Assembly (NCBI GenBank): GCA_905220665.1
Contig: CAJNAR010000146.1
Location: 434,001 to 498,000 of the forward strand
Source of the DNA: Albugo candida
Lineage: Eukaryota; Oomycota; Peronosporomycetes; Albuginales; Albuginaceae
Reading direction: 5' to 3'
Length of the DNA stretch: 64,000 nt
The first letter of the stretch is position 1. Each line of letters begins with the position of its first letter. The position numbers and the translations under genes are program-made. The notes beneath the pieces are model-generated. The model ran no database searches. It was not told the DNA's origin and saw only the letters and a list, made by a program, of their open reading frames with translations. Shown piece after piece: positions 22,703 to 31,812 of this stretch.

Positions 22703-25531
22703 ATGGATCCAAGTGGGGCTCTTTACGGCGCACACGATGCTATAGTTCCGCTGAGACCAGATTCACAGCCCCGAAAATCATCTATTACATCGTTTAGTGA
22801 TTCTGCGGCTTGTAGTATCCGGCATTCTCTTCCACTGCCCATGAATACAACTCGCAAACGACATCGGCTACCAGAAGGGCAACTTGTACTCCCACATAGT
22901 GTGTCACTCGAAAATATTCACATAAATTATCCTGATTCGAGGGACATCAAACATCATAAAAATGTTGTCAAGCCCACACCGAAGCGCATGCATTCCGGGT
23001 CGCAAGTACCAATAATTACGAACAAAAGCATTCATGAACAACTCGTACTACTTTCTACTCCGACAATGGAGTCGGAATCACTCTTTTTGAAGACGAATAC
23101 CTTCTCGGGAAAACGTCAGACGGATTTGGTGTGCCCATCGATTCGACAGTATCCCTTCGAGGATTCAGGTAATGGAAGGATGAGCGCAGGATCCTGCAGC
23201 TCGTCGTCGAATGTCAATGACCTCGAAGAAATGTCTAATTCTTTGGAGAAGATTGAAGTTACTAATGAAGGCTCTCAAGCACGGATGGAGATGCTTGCTG
23301 TTGCTGAAGCAAATACGCAGGAGTGCTCTCAGCTATGGACGGATAAGTCGAACACATGTTCGCTTCGTTTGAGACTACATCCAGATATGCAGTCATCCAT
23401 CACAAGCAAAGAGCGAGCTCTGTTGGAGAAGAAAGGATTGGTCCAAATTGAGATTCATCGATTAAATTCTCGGAAATCGCTGGGTCGGGATGACTTTTTG
23501 GACATTTTTGGGACGTCTCATTCGAAAATACAACCTATCAAATTGAGTCGAACACATTGCGTGATTGAAGGCTACACGCAGCGGGATCATGATGATCTTG
23601 GAGTGTACGTGACGGACAAGAGCACAAATGGAGTTCGCATTGATGGAGTACTGATACGTATGTAAACAATCCGTAAGCTGTTCGGGAAACCATGAAAACA
23701 CTTTTTCATTTTCTGTAATTAGACAAAAACAAAAAGTACAGATTGTATGACGGGCAAACAATCGCATTGCTTTCCAACTGCACGGGAACAGTGCTACTGG
23801 GATATCTAGTAGAAGATCCTCGACGGAATTCCTACAATCCACATGTACTTGCAAGGGCTTGTTCCACTCCTCAACCGAAAGGCGATCGTATCGTGCAAGA
23901 TTACACCCTGGGCGTCTTATTTTCAACACCGCTGGTCGGAAAGGATACGAATGGAAAGTATCATCCTATCGCTGAGCTCGATGTGAAGCGAGAATACAAT
24001 ATCTTGAAGCAGAGTCTAAGTGAAGCAGCACACTGTGTGGTAAGAGCTCGCTGTGATTACACCTCTCTTCGATTTGATCGAGTTGCTCTATTCCGAATAG
24101 CTTCGAGCACCACAATCGGAAGAGCCATCAAAACCTGATGAGTATCAAGTATCCCGACAGATACATGTCGATGCCAAATTTGCCAGTACCGAGAGCTTTC
24201 GGGTGATGGTGACAATCGGATGTCGAGCTCTTCACTTATCGGGCCACGGCGATGAAAAACATTTATATTTTGAAGATGGATTGGGCCTAGTGCATCCAAT
24301 ACCTCACACTAGTCTAAAAGAGCTTTTCTCTGCCGGTGGAAAAGCTCCCTTGCGACTTGTTTTTGTATCTGCTTGTTCTTCAGCACCACTCGCGAACGCC
24401 TTCGTTTCCTGTGGCATTCCACATGTCATTGCGGTCCGGACGACTCAGAGAATTGAAGATCATGCAGCCATCGAATTCACGCGATCATTCTATTTGGCAT
24501 TGGCAACCGGTAAATCAGTTCAAAATAGTTTCGCGATCGCTCAGGAAGCTGTATCCAAGTCTCCCAATATCAAAGGCCCCGCTGAGGTAGCTTTGAAGTT
24601 TCTACTCCTCCCCGAAAATGGCGATCATTCAGAGATCATTTTCCCGCTATCCAAAGTGCAAGCCAGCGACCCAATGAAAATGGGTCCACTTGAGCTTAGA
24701 AAATATCCCAAGCTGTGGTTCGACGGTCTTCCCGCTATCTGTCAAGGCTTTTGCAACCGTGCTATTGAGGTATACAAAATCTGCTTAGCGCTCTTGCTCA
24801 AACAGCAACGAATCACGCGTTTGGTGACCATCTCTGGGGAAGAAGGTATCGGGAAAACTGCGGTTGCCTACGCAGTTGCGAATTATGTCGGACCTCGAAT
24901 GACCGTCGAAGGCGGTGTAAAAGTCATTTCAGTCGCGCGAATTGCCGAAGAACTATGCGATCAGCATGGTACAGAGTATTTTAGCGGTGGAACTCATGGT
25001 GTTCCCGTCAGCTTTGGAAACGTACTGCAAGCCGTGAAAGAGCTCATCATACAACATCTTCAGCAGAGCAGAGTTCAGTTTATGTACGGAGGCAAATCGA
25101 ATCTGTTGGTGCTTGATGGCTGTGATTGTCTCACCAAAGTCGGCGTACATCGTCAACGGTTTCGACGTTATCTATCGGATTTGCTCACAAACAATCCAGC
25201 TCTGAAAATCGTGCTTACGGCAAGGACGTCGATCACGAATGATGAAGCTTTGACTGGTGTCGGCGAACGAGTCTTCAAATTGACTCGATTCAGTCCAAAG
25301 ATGTCGGCTCAAATGCTGTTGGGGCTCGTGAACCGCTCCATCCGAATGAATGAGATCAAACGATGTCAATCCACCGCATCCGACAAGATCGAATTGCTCG
25401 CATCTCATCCTGTACTGATAGCAACAGATGGAATCCCAAAACGCATTGCAAATCTCGCAGCGAAGCTCAGCAGCGTATCAATGGATGAGATTAGTGTCGT
25501 CGACAACGTGGAAACACCCGATAAAGCCTAA
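22703..25531 (+). CDS. FHA - CHAT protease - STAND/NB-ARC-like NTPase fusion protein
   Basis: Three exons: 22703-23657, 23723-24039, 24161-25531 (introns 65 and 121 nt), 880 residues. Residues 1-240 are Ser/Thr-rich and probably disordered. An FHA domain lies about 255-345 (LSRTHCVIE, DKSTNGVRIDG, then DGQTIALL across the junction), so it probably reads phosphothreonine. A CHAT caspase-like domain follows at about 385-560, with catalytic His453 in LHLSGHGD and Cys496 in FVSACSS. A P-loop NTPase comes next: Walker A GEEGIGKT at 650-657 and Walker B LLVLDGCD at 739-746, in the STAND/NB-ARC manner. No C-terminal repeat sensor is present; the protein stops soon after the NTPase. The 121-nt intron is longer than its neighbours and has an open frame, but removing it joins SEAAHCV to IHVDAKFAST exactly as in other CHAT domains. 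It is likely a regulated protease switch. Confidence 0.88.
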
Positions 25532-25565
25532 CAATGCGAAAAGAGAATTTGTATAAAGAATGATA

Positions 25566-26251
25566 TCACGCTTCCTTCTGGTTCAGTTTGTGGAAATTGG
25601 CTGTGGATGGCGCTGTGCCAAAGTCGGACGAGAGTTGATCAATACAGCTTGGAAAGTTTCGAAGAAGGATCTGCTTAATGGTGGCATTATGATGGATACA
25701 ATGATGAACAGCGAACGCCATTTCCCGTCCCAAAGTCGATGGAATTTCACATTCTGTCCCATCAGCCGAAAGCATGAACGAAACTCGCATATTTCTCATC
25801 AATCGGTCCGTGTCTATCAATAACACCCACTTGAGCGCGCACAGTATATCGATCTCACTTACCCAGCGTTTCCACACGTTCACAAATCTCATTCAGCGCC
25901 TTTTTGGCTGCTTCCACTCGATTTTCCACATCGGTATTACGGTCGCGAAAATCGTACCGAACGACATCGTTGGAATTTTCTAAAGGCTTTCGTAGGTGAT
26001 CCAAACTATGGCGTACGTGCTGGCCAATGGAGCTCCTCATCCACGGACATTGGAATTGATACTGCTCGTTAGTCAGCGCTTTCATTAATTGTTCTTCATG
26101 CAAAAGTATCGCTAATATGCTTTCTTTCAAAGCCTTTTGAAAATTTCCCTCTGCGGGCACTTTTGCTGACGTGTAAATCCGTTTGATGGCTATGCGCACG
26201 CTGCAAATCGGTCAGTTTACTGCGAAAAGATCGTTCAACTCACATTCTCAT
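25566..26251 (-). CDS. DinB-like four-helix metal-binding-fold protein
   Basis: Three exons: 26251-26244 (8 nt, ATGAGAAT), 26200-25863 and 25813-25566; introns 43 and 49 nt; 197 residues. The protein is all helical. SIGQHVRHSLDHLRK with YDFRDRNTDVE, and a second histidine cluster AVHHCIHHNATIK, match the DinB/YfiT fold, in which three histidines bind a metal. Relatives in bacteria include thiol transferases and many proteins of unknown reaction. No substrate can be assigned. The 8-nt coding first exon is required because the second exon has no ATG at its start and is preceded by TTTGCAG. It is transcribed divergently from CFAP52. Confidence 0.72.
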
Positions 26252-26413
26252 TCTGTTGCAGTATTCGGTGATTGGTCAAATCTAACTATTTGATGGTGTC
26301 ACAGCAACGTCGATTGGTTAAAAGTAGTCATGTGAAGGCCTCACGGACTGGTCAGAACTAGGGCTGGAAGCAGCGTCAATTGGTCGAAATTGACCCGACG
26401 CCAGTAGACGAAA

Positions 26414-28279
26414 ATGCATTGCAATTCAGCTGCCCGACTGACGTTTGGGACCGTGAAATCAGCATCAGTGGCTACGCTGGAATTGGAGCATGTGATTGGT
26501 ATATTGTCGATCCCAAACGGCATCCATGTGCATCCTTCAAATCAGATTGTGTATGCAGCGGGCGGCTCTATTGTCTCCACGGCGCTGCATGACGCCCATC
26601 AGCAGTCGATCTTTCAGGGTCACCAGGGACACATTTCCTGTCTAGCATTGTCTCCATCGGGTCGATTTCTCGCTAGTGGCGCAAAGGGATCCAGCGCAGA
26701 TGTATTGGTGTGGGATTTCATGAAACAGAAGCTTTTGTATCGATTATGTGAACACGATTTTGGTGTTGCCGCTTTGGCCTTCTCCGACGACGATCGACTT
26801 TTATGCTCTGTTGGAAATGAAGAGGACGCACGTTTGTTTGTATGGGATGTTTGGACGGGGAATATTTGTGCGATGCAGCAAAAAATCCAAGTCGCGGCTG
26901 TCGCCTTTGTGGGCGATCAAAATGGAGCGAAAAGTTCGATGTATCAATTCGTCACAGTAGGCAATAGGATTTTACGCTTTTGGACGCTGGATCCATTGTG
27001 TGGGGCGCTGTCGTATGTCAACATTGAGCAGACACTTGTCCGAAACTTTACATGCGTTCGGGTGGCTCCAACGCGAAGAATCGTGCTGATTGGAAGCACG
27101 AGCGGTGATTTTGCGGTGATTGATGTCGCTTTAAAACGGATCGTACAGAACGTATCGGCTTGTTCTGGTGGAGTCCAAGCGATCGCTTTTACCAGCAGCG
27201 GCGTTTGTATCGGTGGTGGAGACGGAACCATTCTGCAATTCACCAACGACTACATCGATATCAGTGCAACGCAATTGGATACTTGCATCATTGGAATCTC
27301 TATCGATCAAGAAAAGTGTGTTGCTGCGACGAAAAGCGGATCCATTTATCTTCTGGATGTGACTCTCGACCGATCAGCGATGATCCCATCCCGACTTATT
27401 TCGGAGAATCATCATAGCGAAGTCATTTCAGTCAAATTTGCAGCTTCTTCTCCCATCAGCGATCGTTTTGCTACGATTTCCAATGACCTGACAATTCGAA
27501 TTTGGGACGTCTCTGAGTATCGAGTGCTTGTAAAGTGCTCTGTGCATGATGGGGGACGACCAACATCATTTTATTATTCCGCACATCACTTCGTTTCCGG
27601 TTGGTCTGATGGATGTATCCGCTGCCATGATGCACAATCAGGATCCCTATCTTGGACGATTGGGAACGCTCATTCGGATGGCATCACTGCAATCGTACTG
27701 AGTCAAATTGAGCATATCATGATTTCCGGTGGACTAGCAGGAGAGATTCGCGTGTGGGACCTGAGGAAGCGAATGATGGTCTCTCAATTGAAACAACACA
27801 CAATGACCATCACTCAGCTTGTGTTGTATCGAGACAATATGACGTTACTCTCATCGAGTCGCGATCGAAGTATCATCTGCTGGGACCTTCAACAAGGACG
27901 GCGTTTGTTCGCATTCACTCAGCGGATGGGAGGGATTCTCGCGTTTGCTTTATCTTCCGATGAAAAGACAATTGTGAGCGTGGGACAGGACAAGGCAATT
28001 TCCTTTTGGAAGAAACCACACGAAGAGGCGTTTCTTATACGGAACGCGCATTTGGAACACATCAATTGCATCGCGTTGGCTCATACAATTTCGCTATTTG
28101 CAACAGCAGGAAATGACTTTTTGGTGAAATTATGGAATACAGAGACGTATGCGTTTATTTCGGAAAGGAAAGGGCATTCGGGAATTGTACGGTCGCTTGC
28201 ATTCAGCCCCGACGATCGACAGCTCATCTCTGTCGGCGAGGATGGCTGCATTTTAGTATGGAATGTGTACACTCAATAA
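26414..28279 (+). CDS. CFAP52: cilia- and flagella-associated protein 52 (WDR16-like)
   Basis: Intronless, 621 residues, almost entirely WD40 repeats in two propellers. The N-terminal block (LELEHVIGILSIPNGIHVHP) and the next repeats (FQGHQGHISCLALSPSGRFL, ASGAKGSSADVLVWD) follow CFAP52 closely, including the inserted residues between SG and D. The end is VRSLAFSPDDRQLISVGEDG followed by ILVWNVY. CFAP52 is an inner-surface doublet microtubule protein of motile cilia. Length matches the human protein (620). The ATG 26414 was chosen because the frame opens shortly upstream. Confidence 0.92.
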   Translation: MHCNSAARLTFGTVKSASVATLELEHVIGILSIPNGIHVHPSNQIVYAAGGSIVSTALHDAHQQSIFQGHQGHISCLALSPSGRFLASGAKGSSADVLVWDFMKQKLLYRLCEHDFGVAALAFSDDDRLLCSVGNEEDARLFVWDVWTGNICAMQQKIQVAAVAFVGDQNGAKSSMYQFVTVGNRILRFWTLDPLCGALSYVNIEQTLVRNFTCVRVAPTRRIVLIGSTSGDFAVIDVALKRIVQNVSACSGGVQAIAFTSSGVCIGGGDGTILQFTNDYIDISATQLDTCIIGISIDQEKCVAATKSGSIYLLDVTLDRSAMIPSRLISENHHSEVISVKFAASSPISDRFATISNDLTIRIWDVSEYRVLVKCSVHDGGRPTSFYYSAHHFVSGWSDGCIRCHDAQSGSLSWTIGNAHSDGITAIVLSQIEHIMISGGLAGEIRVWDLRKRMMVSQLKQHTMTITQLVLYRDNMTLLSSSRDRSIICWDLQQGRRLFAFTQRMGGILAFALSSDEKTIVSVGQDKAISFWKKPHEEAFLIRNAHLEHINCIALAHTISLFATAGNDFLVKLWNTETYAFISERKGHSGIVRSLAFSPDDRQLISVGEDGCILVWNVYTQ

Positions 28280-28342
28280 AAGACGGGGCTGTATTCGAAG
28301 TATGTCGGAATTGTCTATAATGTCAAGATACGATGCGTTCAG

Positions 28343-29593
28343 ATGTCAAGAATTGTGTCCAACGTAAATTCGAAAATGGACGATGACAGCGGCGATGAGC
28401 TGATGCAGCAATTACGTCAGAGTTATGCTGGAATGGGACTTGCGTATGACGAATCTTGCAGCTGTTGTGGAACGCCAGCTGCTCGGATCGTTTGCACGCA
28501 ATGTCGAAGAGCTTATTACTGCAACGCGGTACGTGCTGTAGACCTCGCGTTTCGTTAATCACCCCTTCTTTACATTTAGACTTGCCAACAACGCCATTTC
28601 AGCAGTCATCGAGGATTTTGCATTTGTAAGACGCTTTTGTGGATTTCCAATACATCTTTCAAGCTTATTTTGGCTCGATACAGCGCGATTGAGTATCAAT
28701 GAATCCGATATTTCCGAGTCGGAACTCGAAAGTGAATCGGAAAAAGGCGACTCGATGGTCTCAAATGTGTCTCTGATGTCGATGACATCAGTTCGGACGA
28801 AGCGCTCGTCTTCTTTCCAAAATATCACAACGGCCAGTGAGTTTGTAGGCGCTATTGAAAAGCAATTGAAAAATGTGATTCATTTTGCCACGCGCGCTGA
28901 ACATTCACAACAAAATAAGCAGAAACACGATCGGCTAAAGCATTTACAGCAGCAATTGGCGCAATTATCGGAACAGTTTTCGCAATCGAAAAATCTCGGA
29001 AAGGAGAAAAGCGTTCGAAGTTACTCATTTTTACGTCGGCTACACAGTTCAGAGCGTCACAATTCACTTACACACGAGAGACCAATATCGTGTGAATCCA
29101 AAAATGATTCTATTGTACAAAAGCCAACGATTGCGATTGACCCGAGGCCAGAGATGGATGACCAAAATCTGTATACGCCATTACTGATCAAAGATGATCC
29201 ACAGTATCGTAAATTTTTCAAATTGAAAGATATGCACATGCCTGTGCTAAAGATTCAGGCAAAAATGAGAGCGGAAGGAGTGGACCCGGCTTTGCTACAG
29301 AATGCACACGCGATTTCTCCAAATGACAAAGGGGTACGTCCAAGCTTCTTCAAATGATACTGTTTGACTGATCATCCTTCAAGCCATCCGAAAAAGCGTA
29401 TAATCCACTCAAAGTCATGGACGATCCATTGCTCAAAAAATATTTCAAGCTAAAAAATCTCAATATACCGGCCAACATGGTCAAAATGAAGATGGAAGCC
29501 GAAGCTGTGGATCCCGATTTACTTGACCATCCTGAACGTATATCACCGAATGATCCCCGAATGCGAAAGAGGCATTTCACATACAAAAGCTGA
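28343..29593 (+). CDS. MYND zinc-finger protein with two CCDC53-type KYFKL motifs
   Basis: Four exons: 28343-28528, 28580-28625, 28684-29333, 29384-29593 (introns 51, 58 and 50 nt), 363 residues. Splicing completes a MYND finger at about residues 40-76: CSCC...CTQC...YCNATCQ...H...H...C. A Ser/Glu-rich linker and Gln-rich helix follow. The C-terminus has two tandem copies of DPxxxKxFKLKxxxxPxxxxxxKMxxEgvDPxLL. The first is at about 276-325 (DDPQYRKFFKLKDMHMPVLK) and the second at 305-355 region of exon 4 (DDPLLKKYFKLKNLNIPANM). This motif is known from the WASH-complex subunit CCDC53 and other actin regulators. A role linking an adaptor finger to actin nucleation is inference. Confidence 0.78.
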
Positions 29594-29662
29594 CAGCAGA
29601 GCAAATACGAATTACGTGTAATAATGAAATCAAATGAAATCCTTCAACCGTTCGACCGTGTA

Positions 29663-30880
29663 CTAGCACGCTTCCGTCGCTATCTTTGCATTCTCCGGAT
29701 TCTGTTGCCCAAACAACGACTTGAAAAGCTCATCAATGTCCATGCTTGGCTTAGCGTGAGGCTCTGGAAACATAAAGTTTTCCAACTTTGGATGGACAAC
29801 GTATCGAATTTGTCTTCCTTTGCTGGCTTTTCGATTAACAAGCTTTCTTTTCTTGCGGTTTATACGTTGACGTAATGCCGCCTGCCAGCCTCCAGCTTCG
29901 GTATTCTGATCAACAAACTCTTTGAGTAAATGCTGATAAAACTCAGCGTCGTCGTACATTAGCTCGTCCAATTCCAGTTCATCTCCTTCCATCGAAGTGG
30001 CTTCTTCCTTTGGAATGTGTGCCTTCCGCTTCACACGCAAAGGATCGGCCACCACCGCGTCCACTTGCGATAATATATCTTGATTGACAGCTTTGAACTT
30101 CTTTTCTTTCATTGGCTTTCCATTCAATAATGTTGTTTTTTGAAGCGCGGTGCTGAGAATCGAATTGTAATTTGGAATAGCGTTTTCAATTTCTTTCATC
30201 ATTTCCTCCCACAAAATTTCGGGACTTTTTCTTTGTAAAGGAACACGGGGAGGCGTTTGTGAATCCCAAGAGCTCAATAGACCTTCAAGCTCCTCCATTG
30301 TGTCGATGCAATCATACAATCTATCGATACAATCAATTGTGCGCTCTGAAGGCACTTGGGGCTCTATTCGGATGAGTTTGCTCGAAGACAAAAGTCGTTT
30401 GGTGTAAATCTGATTCTCTAAACAGCGCTCCCAAATAAGTTTTTGATTTCGGACATGCGTTCCTTTTTCTACCACTAATTCTCTCTCCTTTTTGAACAGA
30501 ATCAGATTGTCTTCTGCTGGGTCATTTTCGGGGTTTACTTCCAGCGGCTTTTCTAGCTCCTCAAGCTCCTTTGTTTCTGGTTTTTCTGCATCGGTACTGC
30601 TCCCGAAACTCTCTGCATCAGACCAGTTCTGTAACGCGTCTTCGTCTGGAGATTCAAGGCAAGTATCCTCGTTATCTACGACATCATTTCGCCTCACGAC
30701 TTTGGCTGCGTACTCTTTTTCGTCCTGTTCTGAGGCGATCCAATTCAATTTGCGGAGACGAGAGCTTACAATGTCTTTATCGTCAGCATCGTCATATGTG
30801 TCGTCTGTATAAATGACACGTGCAGAGGTCTCATCGCCGTAATCTTCGGCAGCATCGATATCGAAAGGATTCACAGCCAT
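29663..30880 (-). CDS. AATF/Bfr2 ribosome-biogenesis protein
   Basis: Intronless, 405 residues. Highly acidic N-terminal half (DDTYDDADDKDIVSSRLRKL), a central AATF-Che1 helical domain (HVRNQKLIWERCLENQIYTK and following), and a C-terminal TRAUB domain (DDAEFYQHLLKEFVDQ and KASKGRQIRYVVHPKLENFM). Bfr2/AATF works in the nucleolus in 18S maturation within the ANN complex and small-subunit processome. Start ATG 30880 opens MAVNPFDIDAAEDYGDE as in homologues. The 3' end converges on the MYND gene with 69 bp between stops. Confidence 0.95.
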   Translation of the reverse strand: MAVNPFDIDAAEDYGDETSARVIYTDDTYDDADDKDIVSSRLRKLNWIASEQDEKEYAAKVVRRNDVVDNEDTCLESPDEDALQNWSDAESFGSSTDAEKPETKELEELEKPLEVNPENDPAEDNLILFKKERELVVEKGTHVRNQKLIWERCLENQIYTKRLLSSSKLIRIEPQVPSERTIDCIDRLYDCIDTMEELEGLLSSWDSQTPPRVPLQRKSPEILWEEMMKEIENAIPNYNSILSTALQKTTLLNGKPMKEKKFKAVNQDILSQVDAVVADPLRVKRKAHIPKEEATSMEGDELELDELMYDDAEFYQHLLKEFVDQNTEAGGWQAALRQRINRKKRKLVNRKASKGRQIRYVVHPKLENFMFPEPHAKPSMDIDELFKSLFGQQNPENAKIATEAC

Positions 30881-30975
30881 TCTTTTCCCAGTCTGAAAAG
30901 TTGTATTCTGCCAATCAAAAAATTATTTTCAGATTTTTTATCAATAAGAGATTAGTTTTGCATATTAATGATCAA

Positions 30976-31551
30976 TCAAATGGTACTATTTTTGACATCG
31001 TCACGAGCCAGCATTTCTAATGTTCGGAGCTTTTTCGGTTCGGAGGTGTCGCTGAGTGCATTCTTGCCTTTCCATCCTCGATAGTATCGTTGATTTTCAC
31101 ACAATCGATCATTTGAATAACCGGTTGACAATGGCTGTAGAAATGTCAACACTGGAATGGATACCTGCTTCATTGTTGCCAGAGGACGAATTTCCTTTTG
31201 TTTTCCTGAGGTTTTCTGCCGCTTCTTCTTGTCCTTCTTTTGTTTTCTCTTTCTGCGATGACAGGATTCCTCATCGTTAGTGTCAGTGACTGAAGATGAT
31301 TTATTTCTACTTTGTGAACGAGTTTGAGGTCTCGATCGACGTGGTGGTTTTGACCGATCTGGGGAGGAGGAACTTCTTAGCACTTTCCTTTCCTTTCTTG
31401 CGCTATGCTTGCTCCAGCTGCGCTTGCGAGATGATCTGAGGCGTGTACAGTTTCGGCTTTGGCTTCGGCTTCGGCTTCGGCTTCGGCTTCGGCTTCGGCT
31501 TCGGCTTTCTTTTCTGGGCCGCCTACACATGATTTTATGCGGATAATACAT
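30976..31551 (-). CDS. RS-domain protein, probably splicing-related
   Basis: 191 residues; ATG 31551 (or 31530). An N-terminal (RS)n tract is encoded by a hexanucleotide repeat, followed by further SR/RS dipeptides, a Lys/Arg-rich patch (HRRKRKQKKDKKKRQK) and an uncharged C-terminal 60 residues without a recognised domain. There is no RRM. Such proteins usually sit in nuclear speckles and are phosphorylated on RS dipeptides. It lies about 95 bp upstream of AATF/Bfr2 in the same direction. Confidence 0.6.
   Translation of the reverse strand: MYYPHKIMCRRPRKESRSRSRSRSRSRSRSQSRNCTRLRSSRKRSWSKHSARKERKVLRSSSSPDRSKPPRRSRPQTRSQSRNKSSSVTDTNDEESCHRRKRKQKKDKKKRQKTSGKQKEIRPLATMKQVSIPVLTFLQPLSTGYSNDRLCENQRYYRGWKGKNALSDTSEPKKLRTLEMLARDDVKNSTI
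31461..31507. repeat. GGCTTC hexanucleotide tandem repeat
   Basis: Seven perfect GGCTTC units (31461-31502) plus a partial eighth. On the minus strand it encodes alternating Ser-Arg in the RS protein, so unit-number changes stay in frame and would vary RS-tract length. Confidence 0.95.
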
Positions 31552-31812
31552 ATATCAAGATATAGAGTGATATCGATTCAAACGGGTGGTCATTGCTCTG
31601 AGCTGCTTAGTCCAACCTAAGCATATGCGATTCCTGGTGGCCTGAAGCCAATCATATATTTTCCACCTTCAATGTTGAAAGATCGGCTACACTCCTTTAT
31701 GGTGCTTTTCTACAAGCACTGATTCGACATTATAAGCAAGTCCCAAATCCAAAAATAGAGTGGTGGCACTTAATGTTTGAGCTGCAGCATAGCACCCAAA
31801 CAAAAGTGGCTC

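Noticed and set aside
22703..25531. Possibility of two genes, FHA and CHAT-NTPase, instead of one.
   Set aside because: The frames join at two GT-AG introns and restore the FHA end and the CHAT start in phase; the gap is too short for a separate promoter.
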